Positions 17,074 through 25,089 of a stretch of 64,000 nt of DNA are shown in pieces. Origin of the DNA: Selenomonas dianae. Lineage in GTDB: Bacteria; Bacillota; Negativicutes; Selenomonadales; Selenomonadaceae. The stretch covers positions 382,001 to 446,000 of the forward strand of contig NZ_CP128650.1 in NCBI RefSeq assembly GCF_030644225.1. The letters run 5' to 3'. Position 1 is the first letter of the stretch. Every line of letters starts with the position of its first letter. A program made the translations under genes and the position numbers. Below the pieces are notes generated by a model, which was given only the letters and a program-made list of their open reading frames with translations, did no database searches and was not told the origin of the DNA.

Positions 17074-17121
17074 TTGACATATGCCGAAAACTTTGATAAG
17101 ATTATAACTGTCATATGACAG
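17074..17121 (+). promoter_or_regulatory. Promoter and palindromic operator for the DUF134-NifX fusion gene
   Basis: TTGACA (17074-17079), 17-nt spacer, TAAGAT (17097-17102). CTGTCATATGACAG (17108-17121) is a perfect 14-bp palindrome at the probable start of transcription. The -35 region itself reads TTGACATATG, a second half-site of the same word. The HTH domain of the adjacent protein is a natural candidate for binding it. Confidence 0.55.
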
Positions 17122-17134
17122 AAATGGAGGAGTT

Positions 17135-17947
17135 ATGCCGCGACCAAAGAGATGCCGGCGCATCGGCGTTTATCCCGATTTTTGGAGTTTTGCGCCGGAG
17201 GATGCGGAGGAGGAGACGGCGGAGTCCGTTGTCCTCCAACTGGATGAGCTTGAGACGATCCGACAGATCGACTACGGGCGGCAGACGCAGGAGGAATGTG
17301 CCGCCGCGATGGGTGTGTCCCGCGCGACGGTGACGAGTATCTATGAGGCGGCACGCTACAAGCTCGCGGAGGCAATCATCTGCGGGAAGCGTATCCGCAT
17401 TGCAGGCGGCGCGTATCGGATCGAGAACCCGATTGCGCCGGAGATTCAGGACAAAGGAGAGTATATGATGAGAATCGCAGTACCCTATGAAAATGAGACG
17501 ATTGAGCAGCACTTCGGCAGGGCAAAACAGTTTAAGTTCTATGATGTCGAGAACGGCACGGTACAGTCCTCGGAGGTTGTGGACACGGTCGGCGAGGGGC
17601 ATGGCGCACTCGCGAGCTTCCTCCACAGTGCGAAAGCGGATGTTGTGATCTGCGGCGGCATCGGCGCGGGCGCACAGACGGCTCTCGCGGAGGCGGGCAT
17701 TGAACTCGTATCCGGCGTGAAGGGGAATGCGGATGAATGTGTCACACAGCATCTCGCAGGGACACTTGAGCGCAGCGCGGATGAGGGCAAGTGTACGCAT
17801 CGCCATCAACATCAGCACGGCAAGGATCATGCGCACGGGCATGGCTGCGGTCATGAGGAGCATGGTCACGGCTGTGGACATGAGGGACATGAGGGACATG
17901 GCGGACACCATGCGCATGGTGGACACTGCGGACATCACGCACACTGA
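17135..17947 (+). CDS. DUF134 helix-turn-helix / NifX-type cofactor-binding fusion with His-rich tail
   Basis: 270 residues. Residues 1-100 are a DUF134-type domain: the MPRPKRCRRIG start, then an HTH around QEECAAAMGVSRATVTSIYE, as in sigma-like regulators. Residues 111-215 match the NifX/NifB C-terminal (dinitrogenase FeMo-cofactor) fold, with IAVPYENETIEQHFGRAKQF and VVICGGIGAGAQTALAEAGIE. The last 50 residues are a His/Gly/Cys tail suited to metal binding. In many Firmicutes these two parts are neighbouring separate genes. An internal AAAGGAGA with ATGATG at 17465-17470 sits at the domain boundary, so a shorter NifX-only product is possible. No nitrogenase genes are nearby. Confidence 0.85.
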   Translation: MPRPKRCRRIGVYPDFWSFAPEDAEEETAESVVLQLDELETIRQIDYGRQTQEECAAAMGVSRATVTSIYEAARYKLAEAIICGKRIRIAGGAYRIENPIAPEIQDKGEYMMRIAVPYENETIEQHFGRAKQFKFYDVENGTVQSSEVVDTVGEGHGALASFLHSAKADVVICGGIGAGAQTALAEAGIELVSGVKGNADECVTQHLAGTLERSADEGKCTHRHQHQHGKDHAHGHGCGHEEHGHGCGHEGHEGHGGHHAHGGHCGHHAH

Positions 17948-17958
17948 TTCTGTAAGAA

Positions 17959-17984
17959 GAACACCGCTTCGGCGGTGTTTTTTG
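17959..17984 (+). terminator. Terminator of the DUF134-NifX fusion gene
   Basis: ACACCGC-TTCG-GCGGTGT hairpin followed by TTTTT. Confidence 0.85.
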
Positions 17985-18170
17985 ATGGGAAAAGATAAAT
18001 ATAAACTATCATAGATATAAAATAATGAATTATATATAGTTGTGATATAAAAATAAAAGTTCACATCAAGCTGAAGAAAATATGGACGTGTATTTATCGA
18101 TTCGTTGATATAAATGAGAATATAGTTGAGAATGAATATGTATTTTTATAAAGTCGGTGTAAAAAGAATC

Positions 18171-18249
18171 AATTATGAATTTGCTTCATAATTATTATTT
18201 ATGATTTTTAAGAAAACCTCTTGATTTTTATAGATGGTTGGTATATTAT
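18171..18249 (+). promoter_or_regulatory. AT-rich control region with overlapping dyads and promoter for the flavodoxin operon
   Basis: The gap 17985-18303 is strongly AT-rich and holds no gene. AATTATGAA (18171-18179) and TTCATAATT (18185-18193) form a perfect 9-bp dyad. The right arm also pairs with TTATGA at 18199-18204, giving three alternating half-sites. The promoter TTGATT (18221-18226), 17-nt spacer, TATTAT (18244-18249) follows. The layout suggests cooperative binding of a regulator, possibly an iron or heme sensor given the downstream genes; that identity is inference. Confidence 0.5.
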
Positions 18250-18303
18250 ACAAATGAACTAACCGTATAGAATATTCATGTTGATATATAGGAGCCTATT
18301 GTT

Positions 18304-18804
18304 ATGAAGAATGATATTGCTGTCATTTACTCCTCGCGTACGGGGAATACGAAAAAGGTCGCGGAGCATCTGGCGGAGGCGCTCGGTGCGTCCTGCCACA
18401 GCGTCAAGGATACGTCGGCAGTGCCCGATGGGGCGACGCTCTGCATCGGCACATGGATCGACCGTGGGACGGCGGATGCGGCGGCGAAGAAGTACATCGA
18501 GAGTCTGCGCGGACGGCGCGTTTTCCTCTACGGCACGCTCGGCGCGGAGCCTAACTCGGAGCACTGCGCGAAGTGCATCGCGAACATCCGCGCACTCTTT
18601 GATCCGTCCAATGAAATTTTGGGCGCGATCCTAGTGCAGGGGGCGATCGACCCGATGCTCATCGAGATGTTCAAGAGTATGCCGAAGGACAATGTGCACG
18701 CGTTCACCGCCGAGAACGCGGCACGCTACGAGGCGGCGGCAAGTCATCCCGATGCGGAGGATTTTGCAAAGGTGATTGCGGCGGCAAAGGAGGCACTTGC
18801 ATGA
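18304..18804 (+). CDS. Flavodoxin-family protein (HmuF/BilS-like)
   Basis: 166 residues. The FMN phosphate loop is SSRTGNTKKVAE (residues 10-21), and the later loops CIGTWIDRGTAD and LYGTLGAEPNSEHC fit a flavodoxin fold of the short-chain family with extra cysteines. Flavodoxins of this type occur next to anaerobic heme-degrading or bilin-reducing enzymes, where they supply electrons or act on the tetrapyrrole. The stop overlaps the start of the radical SAM gene (ATGA, 18801-18804), so the two are translationally coupled and probably work together. Plain electron carrier function for another pathway cannot be excluded. Confidence 0.75.
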   Translation: MKNDIAVIYSSRTGNTKKVAEHLAEALGASCHSVKDTSAVPDGATLCIGTWIDRGTADAAAKKYIESLRGRRVFLYGTLGAEPNSEHCAKCIANIRALFDPSNEILGAILVQGAIDPMLIEMFKSMPKDNVHAFTAENAARYEAAASHPDAEDFAKVIAAAKEALA

Positions 18805-20459
18805 ATACGTTTGAAACGAAACTCGCGGCACTCTCGGAGGAAGCGCGCGGCTGGCTGCTCGGTACGAAGTCGGAGAACCCGCTCGGCTGTGCCTTTGCGA
18901 AAAAGCGTGTGGTGCATCCGGGTGCGGGCGGCAAGCGGATGATTATGGACAAGGCGGAGCAGGCGCAGATCTGGGCGGAGCTGATGGCGCAGACCCCCGA
19001 TCCTGCTGACGAGCGTGCGGTCTACATCCACATCCCGTTCTGTGACAAGAAGTGCAGCTACTGCGGATTCTTTCAAAACTTCACGCGTGAGGAAGCGGCG
19101 CATCACTATGTCGATGTCCTCATCGACGAGATCGAGGCGGCGGCAGATACCCCTTATGTGACGGGGGCGCCGTTTCAAGCGGTATTCTTCGGCGGCGGTA
19201 CACCGACGGCGCTCAGTGATGCAGATCTTTCACGGCTCGTACGTACGGTACGCGAGCGTCTGCCGCTCACGAGCGACTGCGAGATCACGCTTGAGGGGCG
19301 TATCCACGATCTCTCAGAGAGCAAGGTCGAGGCGGCGATGAATGCGGGCATCAACCGTTTCTCCCTCGGCGTGCAGTCCTTTGATACGCGCGTCCGTCAG
19401 GCAATCGGGCGCATTGACGACCGCGAAACAGTGATCGCAACGCTGCGCCGCATGGTCGAAAAGCAGGGGGCTGTCGTCATCGCAGACCTCATCTACGGTC
19501 TGCCCTATCAGTCGATGGAGATCTGGGAGAACGATGTGCGCACGCAGTTCGAGATCGGGATTGCGGGCGGCGACCTCTATCAGCTCAATGTGTTCCCCGC
19601 GAGCGAACTGGCGCGGCGTATCGACTCGGGCGATCTGCCCATGCTTCCGACGACGGAGGAGCAAGCAGAGTATTTCAAACGAGGTATTGAGATCGTCGCG
19701 GAGAATCCGATGGCTCGCCGCATTGATACGACGCATTGGACGACGGATCACCGCGAGCGCAGCCTATATAATACGCTCGCCAAGCGCGGCAACGACGTTC
19801 TCGCGTTCGGCTCGGGGGCGGGCGGTTTCATCGGTCAGATGATGTGGCGCAACCACGGTGCGCTTGCACCGTATGAGAAGATGGTGGAGGAGGGCGCCAA
19901 GCCGTTTCAGTTCATGGGCGAGCAGGCGGACGAGCACCGTATGCACAGCGAGATCGGCGACCAGATCGAGCATGGCTGCCTCTACGCACCGTTCTTCGAG
20001 AAGAAATACGGCGTTGATCTCCTCACGGAACTTGAGCCGCTCCTTGCCGCATGGGCGGAGAACGGGCTCATCACGCGCACGCGTACGGGTTTCCTTTTGA
20101 CGCGTGCGGGCGAGTTCTGGCACGACAACCTCATCCAGGGCTTCCTCGAAGCGTACGCACTCACGCAGGAGGACGAGGTGAGGCTCCGCAAGGAGAACGT
20201 CGCGCTGCAGGACATGATTCCGAAATCCGTGCGCTCCATGCTTGAGGCGATGTTCCCCGACGGAATGCCGGAACAGATGGCGGCGGCACTGCGCGGCAAG
20301 CCGACACCGGAGATGGAGAACCATCCGCATATGCAAATGCTGCGGAATCTGATTGAGAAAGAGCGGGAGAAGGAACGCGCCTCGGCGGCGGAAAATGCTG
20401 CGCCCGACCTCAATACCGTGATGCGCACGCAGTCGCGTGAACTTGGAAAAGCTGTGTAA
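18801..20459 (+). CDS. Radical SAM protein of the coproporphyrinogen dehydrogenase-like / heme degradation (ChuW/HutW) group
   Basis: 552 residues. The cluster motif CDKKCSYC (CxxxCxxC) lies near residue 80, after the YIHIPFC strand typical of HemN-like radical SAM enzymes. FFGGGTPTAL, GVQSFDTRVRQAIGR and DLIYGLPYQ are shared by HemN, HemW and ChuW/HutW. The neighbour is a flavodoxin rather than heme biosynthesis genes, and the C-terminal half (about 370-470) differs from HemN. I therefore favour anaerobic heme ring opening with methyl transfer, as in ChuW/HutW. The N-terminal 75 residues and the charged C-terminal 80 residues look like extensions. A HemW-like heme chaperone role is the alternative. 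Confidence 0.7.
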   Translation: MNTFETKLAALSEEARGWLLGTKSENPLGCAFAKKRVVHPGAGGKRMIMDKAEQAQIWAELMAQTPDPADERAVYIHIPFCDKKCSYCGFFQNFTREEAAHHYVDVLIDEIEAAADTPYVTGAPFQAVFFGGGTPTALSDADLSRLVRTVRERLPLTSDCEITLEGRIHDLSESKVEAAMNAGINRFSLGVQSFDTRVRQAIGRIDDRETVIATLRRMVEKQGAVVIADLIYGLPYQSMEIWENDVRTQFEIGIAGGDLYQLNVFPASELARRIDSGDLPMLPTTEEQAEYFKRGIEIVAENPMARRIDTTHWTTDHRERSLYNTLAKRGNDVLAFGSGAGGFIGQMMWRNHGALAPYEKMVEEGAKPFQFMGEQADEHRMHSEIGDQIEHGCLYAPFFEKKYGVDLLTELEPLLAAWAENGLITRTRTGFLLTRAGEFWHDNLIQGFLEAYALTQEDEVRLRKENVALQDMIPKSVRSMLEAMFPDGMPEQMAAALRGKPTPEMENHPHMQMLRNLIEKEREKERASAAENAAPDLNTVMRTQSRELGKAV

Positions 20460-20469
20460 TATAAATAGA

Positions 20470-20513
20470 AATACAGCCCGCTTGGATGTGCTGATGTCCA
20501 AGCGGGCTGTATT
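20470..20513. terminator. Bidirectional terminator between the radical SAM gene and mutY
   Basis: Perfect 17-bp stem (20470-20486 with 20497-20513) with a 10-nt loop between convergent genes. There is no long T-tract on either side. Confidence 0.7.
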
Positions 20514-20521
20514 CGTGTGTG

Positions 20522-21628
20522 CTATCGCGGCGTAAAGTACCCAAACGCCGTGGGGATACTGTAGGTATCGGCAAGCTCTGCGCGGCGCACCCAGAGAAGG
20601 GCGGAGGGGGCAGCATCATTGTCCTCCGCTGCCATCAGCGGCGGCTCGTTCGTGTCGGCGACTGTGACCGCCCAACCCGTCAGATCCCATTCGATGTGCG
20701 AGAAGATATGACGTGCGGACGGGAGCGGCGCGATGTCGAGAATGTGAAATCCCTTTTCTTCGAGATGTTCGCGTACGGCACGTTTGTTTAGCTTTTTGTC
20801 GATGTTCGGATATTCCCAAAGACCTGCGAGGAGTCCCCGCGCAGGTCTTTTTCGTATGGCGATTTTTTCGCCGCAGGAGAGAAGGAGAACGGTTCGTTTC
20901 TCCTTGCGACGTGCTTTGAGTGCAGTTTTTACGGGATAGTTCTGCTCCGTGCCGCGATCATGTGCGAGACAGAGCTGCGCGACGGGGCAGGTGTGGCAGA
21001 GCGGCGCACCGTTCGGCAGACAGATGGTCGCACCGAGATCCATAAACGCCTCGTTGAGCAATCCCGCCTCGCGTCCGCTCGGATAGGAAGTGGCAAGCGC
21101 CGACTCAAGCGCACGCTTCGATGTGTCCTTTGCAATGTCGATCGCATTCGCCGTGATGCGTGCGGCGACGCGCAGGAAGTTGCCATCGACGGCGGGGCGC
21201 GGCTCTCCGTAGGCAAAGGAGGAAATCGCACTTGCGGTATAGCGTCCGATGCCGGGGAGGGCGAGCAGTGCGTCAAAGTCCTTTGGCAGCTGTCCTTCAT
21301 GTTCGCGAACGATGACCTCTGCCGCACGTTTGAGGTTGCGGGCGCGGCTGTAGTATCCGAGCCCCTGCCAGAGTTTCATGAGCGCATCGTCATCCACGGC
21401 GGCAAGCGCGCGGACGCTCGGCAGCGCATCGAGGAAGCGCAGATAGTAGCCGCGTACAACGGCGGCACGCGTCTGTTGGAGCATGATCTCCGAGATCCAG
21501 ACGTGATACGGCGTCGGTTCGTCGCGCCACGGCAGGTCGCGCGTGTCGGGGGCGGACGTGCGCCATGTGAGCAGAGCCGCGCACAGGGCAGGGAAAACAG
21601 AACTTCCCTCCCACGGTAAAATTTTCAT
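20522..21628 (-). CDS. mutY: A/G-specific adenine DNA glycosylase
   Basis: 368 residues. It removes adenine mispaired with 8-oxoguanine. SEIMLQQTRAAVV holds the catalytic Glu helix, LPGIGRYTASAI is the helix-hairpin-helix, and AVDGNFLRV holds the catalytic Asp. The 4Fe-4S cysteines read C-LPNGAPL-C-HT-C-PVAQL-C, with seven residues in the first gap where six is usual. The C-terminal part (about 235-368) is the NUDIX-like domain that recognises oxidised guanine. AAGGAGAG precedes the ATG at 21628. It is a single gene convergent with the radical SAM operon. Confidence 0.93.
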   Translation of the reverse strand: MKILPWEGSSVFPALCAALLTWRTSAPDTRDLPWRDEPTPYHVWISEIMLQQTRAAVVRGYYLRFLDALPSVRALAAVDDDALMKLWQGLGYYSRARNLKRAAEVIVREHEGQLPKDFDALLALPGIGRYTASAISSFAYGEPRPAVDGNFLRVAARITANAIDIAKDTSKRALESALATSYPSGREAGLLNEAFMDLGATICLPNGAPLCHTCPVAQLCLAHDRGTEQNYPVKTALKARRKEKRTVLLLSCGEKIAIRKRPARGLLAGLWEYPNIDKKLNKRAVREHLEEKGFHILDIAPLPSARHIFSHIEWDLTGWAVTVADTNEPPLMAAEDNDAAPSALLWVRRAELADTYSIPTAFGYFTPR

Positions 21629-21698
21629 GAAAAAGCTCTCCTTTTCTCCGAGATTTTACTAGCCTTACGTGAAACGGGAATGAAGGAACGGTCTTTTC

Positions 21699-21767
21699 TT
21701 TACAAAGTGCGCCCTTTGTACTATGATAAATTGATAGGAATCGCTGAATTTATCAGTGCTTCCTATC
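21699..21767 (+). promoter_or_regulatory. Promoter with 35-nt hairpin (short dispersed repeat) at the transcription start
   Basis: TTTACA (21699-21704), 17-nt spacer, TATGAT (21722-21727). GATAGGAA (21733-21740) pairs with TTCCTATC (21760-21767). The inner arms CGCTGA and TCAGTG close a short loop, giving a hairpin that begins about where transcription should start. The core 21737-21763 is the repeat also found at 2229, 39989 and 53923. Confidence 0.6.
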
Positions 21768-21789
21768 GTATGTGGATGGAGGCTCTGCT

Positions 21790-22167
21790 GTGATTTATAA
21801 CATCTGCAAAATCGATCTTGCACTTTATAGCGTTGTTGCCTCCAATATCGTTACGGATGAGGTTATTATTACGAGTGAGCGAATTGAGCACATACGAAGT
21901 CGGCACAGAGGCGCCTTTGAGGAATACGGGGCTTACTTTGCAGAGATTTTACAATCACCGGATTATATTCTGGAGAACAGACGTAATACAGCAGAAGTTT
22001 TGAAAGAAATATTGCACAACGGAAAGAAGTGCAAGCTGATCTTGCGCTTGCAGACCGGTAGCGATCCGAAGGGGTTCAAAAATGCTGTTATCACTTTCCT
22101 GCACATACGTGACAGTGAGTGGCGGCGGCTTCTCCGCAGCAAGAAAGTTCTTTACAAAAGAGAATAA
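21790..22167 (+). CDS. PBECR2-type (barnase/EndoU/colicin E5-D/RelE-like) nuclease-domain protein
   Basis: 125 residues. The pattern VIITSERIEHIRSRHRGAFE, then DYILENRRNTAEVLKEI, then KLILRLQT, and finally VITFLHI with a basic C-terminus resembles stand-alone PBECR2-like domains in Firmicutes and phages, which belong to an RNase-like toxin superfamily. The conserved His in the IRSRH motif would be a catalytic candidate. The start is GTG 21790, with GGAGG at 21778-21782 seven nt upstream. No antitoxin-like gene is adjacent, so whether it is a toxin, an immunity remnant or a housekeeping RNase is open. The family call is by pattern memory only. Confidence 0.55.
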   Translation: MIYNICKIDLALYSVVASNIVTDEVIITSERIEHIRSRHRGAFEEYGAYFAEILQSPDYILENRRNTAEVLKEILHNGKKCKLILRLQTGSDPKGFKNAVITFLHIRDSEWRRLLRSKKVLYKRE

Positions 22168-22185
22168 AATGTATAGAATAAAGAT

Positions 22186-22335
22186 AGCATAACAGCGATT
22201 TGAGGTGGGAGATTTCGTCCAGCCCACACGCCGATGGCACGACAGGGAGAACCCGAGTAGATGCAGGAGAATTGGACGCCTGCCAAATTGCTGTTACAGG
22301 AAAGCCGTCCGACATGGACGGCTTTTGCTTTTAGT
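22186..22335 (+). ncRNA. Candidate structured small RNA with own promoter and terminator, upstream of serS
   Basis: A promoter TTTACA (22151-22156), 17-nt spacer, TAGAAT (22174-22179) is followed by a 13-bp helix formed by 22190-22202 with 22284-22296 (one G-U pair). It encloses at least three small hairpins: GTGGG/CCCAC, GGG-AGAA-CCC and GCAGG/CCTGC. A terminator hairpin AAAGCCGTCC/GGACGGCTTT with T-rich tail ends at about 22335. No T-box sequence is present. The class is not recognised. It may be a stand-alone sRNA or a riboswitch-type leader of serS. Confidence 0.6.
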
Positions 22336-22353
22336 TTCTGTGTGTGATAGAAT
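22325..22353 (+). promoter_or_regulatory. Possible serS promoter
   Basis: TTGCTT (22325-22330), 17-nt spacer, TAGAAT (22348-22353). It overlaps the T-tract of the upstream terminator, so serS could be transcribed independently of the small RNA. Confidence 0.45.
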
Positions 22354-22384
22354 AACAGAAAATCTGCATAATGGAGTGATTATA

Positions 22385-23656
22385 ATGTTGGATATGAAAT
22401 TTGTGCGCGAGAATCTGTCGGCGGTGCAGGAGATGCTGAAGAACCGCTGCAACGCGCTCGATCTCACGCCGTTTGCGGCACTGGATGAGCGTCGGCGTGT
22501 GATTTTGCAGGATGTGGAGGAGAAGAAGGCACGCCGCAACGCCGTATCGAAGGAGATCGGTGTACGCAAGAAGGCGGGCGAGAACGCGGACGATGTGGTC
22601 GCTGAGATGCGTGCGCTCGGCGATGAGATCACGGCACTCGACGATGAACTGCGCGGCGTGGAGCAGAGTTTGCGCGAGCTGCTGCTCCAGATTCCGAATA
22701 TGCCGAAGGCAGACGTGCCCGTCGGAAAGGACGATACAGAGAATCCCGAGGTGCGCCGTTGGGGTACGCCTCGTACATTTGATTTCGAACCGCAGGCGCA
22801 TTGGGACATCGGGGAGAAACTCGGCGTGCTCGATGCGGAGCGTGCGGCGAAGGTCACAGGGGCACGCTTCACGTTCTACAAGGGGCTTGGCGCACGCCTC
22901 GAACGCGCGTGTATCAACTTCATGATGGATCTCCATGCACAGAAGCACGGCTACACGGAGATGCTTGCGCCCTACATCGTGAACGAGGCAAGCATGGTCG
23001 GGACGGGGCAGCTGCCGAAGTTCGCGGAGGATATGTTCAAGCTCGACGGGCTCGACTACTACCTCGTGCCGACGGCGGAAGTACCGACGACGAACTACCA
23101 CCGCGACGAGATCCTGGATGCGGAGCAGCTGCCGGAGTACTATACCTCCTATACGGCGTGCTTCCGTGCGGAGGCGGGCAGCGCAGGGCGCGATACGCGC
23201 GGTCTGATCCGTCAGCACCAGTTCAACAAGGTGGAGCTGATTAAATTCGTTACACCCGAGACGAGTTGGAACGAGCTGGAAACGATGGTGGAGGCGGCGG
23301 AGGACGTGCTGAAGACGCTCGAACTGCCGTACCGCGTCGTGCAGCTCTGCACGGGCGACATGAGCTTTACCTCGGCGAAGACGTATGACATCGAGGTCTG
23401 GATGCCCGCACAGGACAAATACCGCGAGATCTCGTCCTGTTCGAACTGCACGGACTATCAGGCGCGCCGCGCGAACATCAAGTATCGTCCCGCGCGCGGA
23501 GCAAAGCCCGCCTTTCTCCACACGCTGAACGGTTCGGGCGTTGCAGTCGGGCGTACGGTGGCGGCGATCCTTGAGAACTGTCAGCAGGCGGACGGCTCTG
23601 TCGTTGTGCCGAAGGCACTCGTGCCGTACATGGGCGGCGTTACGGTCATTCGATGA
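22385..23656 (+). CDS. serS: Serine--tRNA ligase
   Basis: 423-residue class II aminoacyl-tRNA synthetase that charges tRNA-Ser. The N-terminal 110 residues form the long antiparallel coiled-coil arm that grips the tRNA ([18 protein letters not shown] and the return helix). Motif 2 is seen in [18 protein letters not shown] with the following HQFNKVEL, and motif 3 in [17 protein letters not shown]. The ATG at 22385 has GGAG 8 nt upstream. The stop overlaps the ubiX start (ATGA). Confidence 0.97.
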   Translation: MLDMKFVRENLSAVQEMLKNRCNALDLTPFAALDERRRVILQDVEEKKARRNAVSKEIGVRKKAGENADDVVAEMRALGDEITALDDELRGVEQSLRELLLQIPNMPKADVPVGKDDTENPEVRRWGTPRTFDFEPQAHWDIGEKLGVLDAERAAKVTGARFTFYKGLGARLERACINFMMDLHAQKHGYTEMLAPYIVNEASMVGTGQLPKFAEDMFKLDGLDYYLVPTAEVPTTNYHRDEILDAEQLPEYYTSYTACFRAEAGSAGRDTRGLIRQHQFNKVELIKFVTPETSWNELETMVEAAEDVLKTLELPYRVVQLCTGDMSFTSAKTYDIEVWMPAQDKYREISSCSNCTDYQARRANIKYRPARGAKPAFLHTLNGSGVAVGRTVAAILENCQQADGSVVVPKALVPYMGGVTVIR

Positions 23657-24207
23657 AAAAGATTGTTGTCGGCATCACGGGGGCAAGCGGCAGTGTATAC
23701 GCCGTTCGCCTCATTGATGTTCTGAGGGAGCAGGGCATCGAGGTGCACGCCGTTGTGACGGACAGCGGACAGCGCGTGCTGGACTACGAGTGCGGTGTGA
23801 CGATGGAGGAACTTTCACGGCGCGTCGATGTGCTCTATCCGAATGCGGACGTGGGCGCGGCAATCGCAAGCGGCTCGTTCCGCATGGATGCGATGGTCGT
23901 CCTGCCATGCTCGATGAAGACGGCGGGGGCTATCGCCCACGGTGTGACGGATGATCTCCTCACGCGTGCGGCAGACGTGACGCTCAAGGAGGGGCGGCGG
24001 CTGCTCCTCGTGCCGCGCGAGACCCCCATGCACGAGATTCACCTTGAGAATCTGCTGCGGATCGCACGCGCGGGGGCGGTCGTGATGCCCGCCGCGCCCG
24101 GCTTTTACCACAGACCTGAGACACTGGACGATCTCGTCAATATGATGGTGGGCAAGATCCTCGACCGTCTCGGCATCGAGGCGGAGCTCTTTCCCCGTTG
24201 GAGGTGA
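23653..24207 (+). CDS. ubiX: UbiX-type flavin prenyltransferase
   Basis: 184 residues. It makes prenylated FMN, the cofactor of UbiD-family decarboxylases, from FMN and dimethylallyl phosphate. The FMN-binding start [16 protein letters not shown], the [19 protein letters not shown] segment and [17 protein letters not shown] are the standard UbiX signatures, and [17 protein letters not shown] ends the fold. It is coupled to serS by a 4-nt overlap. No ubiD partner is in the window. Confidence 0.93.
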   Translation: MKKIVVGITGASGSVYAVRLIDVLREQGIEVHAVVTDSGQRVLDYECGVTMEELSRRVDVLYPNADVGAAIASGSFRMDAMVVLPCSMKTAGAIAHGVTDDLLTRAADVTLKEGRRLLLVPRETPMHEIHLENLLRIARAGAVVMPAAPGFYHRPETLDDLVNMMVGKILDRLGIEAELFPRWR

Positions 24208-24212
24208 CAGAA

Positions 24213-24842
24213 ATGACGTTTTTCAAAGTAAAAATGACGGCACTCGCGGCTGTGCTCGCGCTGAGCGCGGCGGGGACGGCGGCTGCTGCGCCCGCAGAGG
24301 CGGACGGGCATACGATGCAGATGCAGATGCACATGGGAAATTCCTCGGCGCAGGACAAGAAAGCCGAGATCCAGATGGACTATTTGGAGCATCGCGGCGA
24401 GCGTCGTTATATCGACCTTTACAATCTGCACGTTTTCCGCCAGTACAAGGAGATGCACGGGATGTCGCTCCACTGGGGGCTGACCGTTTCGCGTGCCGTC
24501 GGTTCGTGGGCGGAGAAGGACACGCCCGATGTGCGTCTCAACTCGTCCGCCGTTGGTGCGGGGCCTGCGTACATGGTGCGCTGGACGAAGCCGCTCGGCT
24601 CGAAATGGGAGGCGTCGTTTGACGCGACGGGGGCGGTTCTCGTCTACAACGACGTGCACCCCGCATACACGCGTAACTACGGATTTATGTGGCGCATCGG
24701 GCCGCGTATGACGTACAAGTTTAATGAGCACAACGCTCTGAGTGTTGCCTATCTGGGGCATCATGTGTCGAATGGACAGCGGACGAAGAATCCCGGCTAC
24801 AACGGCATCGGACTCTCGATCGGCTATCGGTACGCGTACTAA
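24213..24842 (+). CDS. PagL-like lipid A 3-O-deacylase / acyloxyacyl hydrolase family outer-membrane protein
   Basis: 209 residues with a signal peptide (VKMTALAAVLALSAAGTAAAA, cleavage near 28) and a Met/Gln-rich N-terminus of the mature protein (HTMQMQMHMG). The rest alternates as an eight-strand barrel. Near the end, LGHHVSNGQRTKNPGYNGIG matches the H-x-S-N and N-P-G-x-N patterns of the PagL/acyloxyacyl hydrolase group, where His and Ser are catalytic. It ends in an aromatic strand, SIGYRYAY. It would trim acyl chains from lipid A in the outer leaflet. The start ATG 24213 follows GGAGGTGA by 5 nt. Confidence 0.75.
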   Translation: MTFFKVKMTALAAVLALSAAGTAAAAPAEADGHTMQMQMHMGNSSAQDKKAEIQMDYLEHRGERRYIDLYNLHVFRQYKEMHGMSLHWGLTVSRAVGSWAEKDTPDVRLNSSAVGAGPAYMVRWTKPLGSKWEASFDATGAVLVYNDVHPAYTRNYGFMWRIGPRMTYKFNEHNALSVAYLGHHVSNGQRTKNPGYNGIGLSIGYRYAY

Positions 24843-24869
24843 AGGTGAAGTTACGGGCGAAGGGATTTT

Positions 24870-25046
24870 GTTCCTTACGTTGCTCCTAAGCGAACCCTAG
24901 TGGAGCAAGTGAGTAAAGCGTGCGACTCGCCCCCGGCGTACTTCTTTCGTTCAAGCGAAGCGCGTTTAAGAAGTGCGCCGGTATTTAGGCGAACGAGCAC
25001 GCGATCACTTGCGTAACTAAGCGTTCGCGTGGAGCGCGTAAGGAAC
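24870..25046 (+). repeat. MITE-like palindromic repeat, copy 1 (upstream of rnhA)
   Basis: 177 bp bounded by a perfect 10-bp terminal inverted repeat (GTTCCTTACG / CGTAAGGAAC). It contains AAGCGAACCCTAGTGGAGC and CAAGCGAAGCGCGTTTAAG, both present in inverted orientation in the second copy at 25793-25949. The two halves of the element are also imperfectly complementary to each other, so the transcript would fold into a long hairpin. No coding capacity. Confidence 0.75.
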
Positions 25047-25089
25047 GTGACTCTGGAACATTCCTCGTAAAGACTAAAGGGGCTTATTT

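Noticed and set aside
17742-17942. His-rich repeats of the fusion gene as a CRISPR-like or other DNA repeat
   Set aside because: The repeats are short, irregular and explained by the His/Gly codons of the protein tail.
22190-22296. Known riboswitch classes (cobalamin, SAM, TPP, glycine, NiCo)
   Set aside because: Single words such as GCAGGAGA or GGGAGAACCC recall parts of some classes, but no full consensus could be matched by eye.
22168-22384. T-box riboswitch before serS
   Set aside because: No T-box sequence (TGGNACC type) or AGTA bulge-like pattern is found, and the terminator is followed by a separate promoter for serS.
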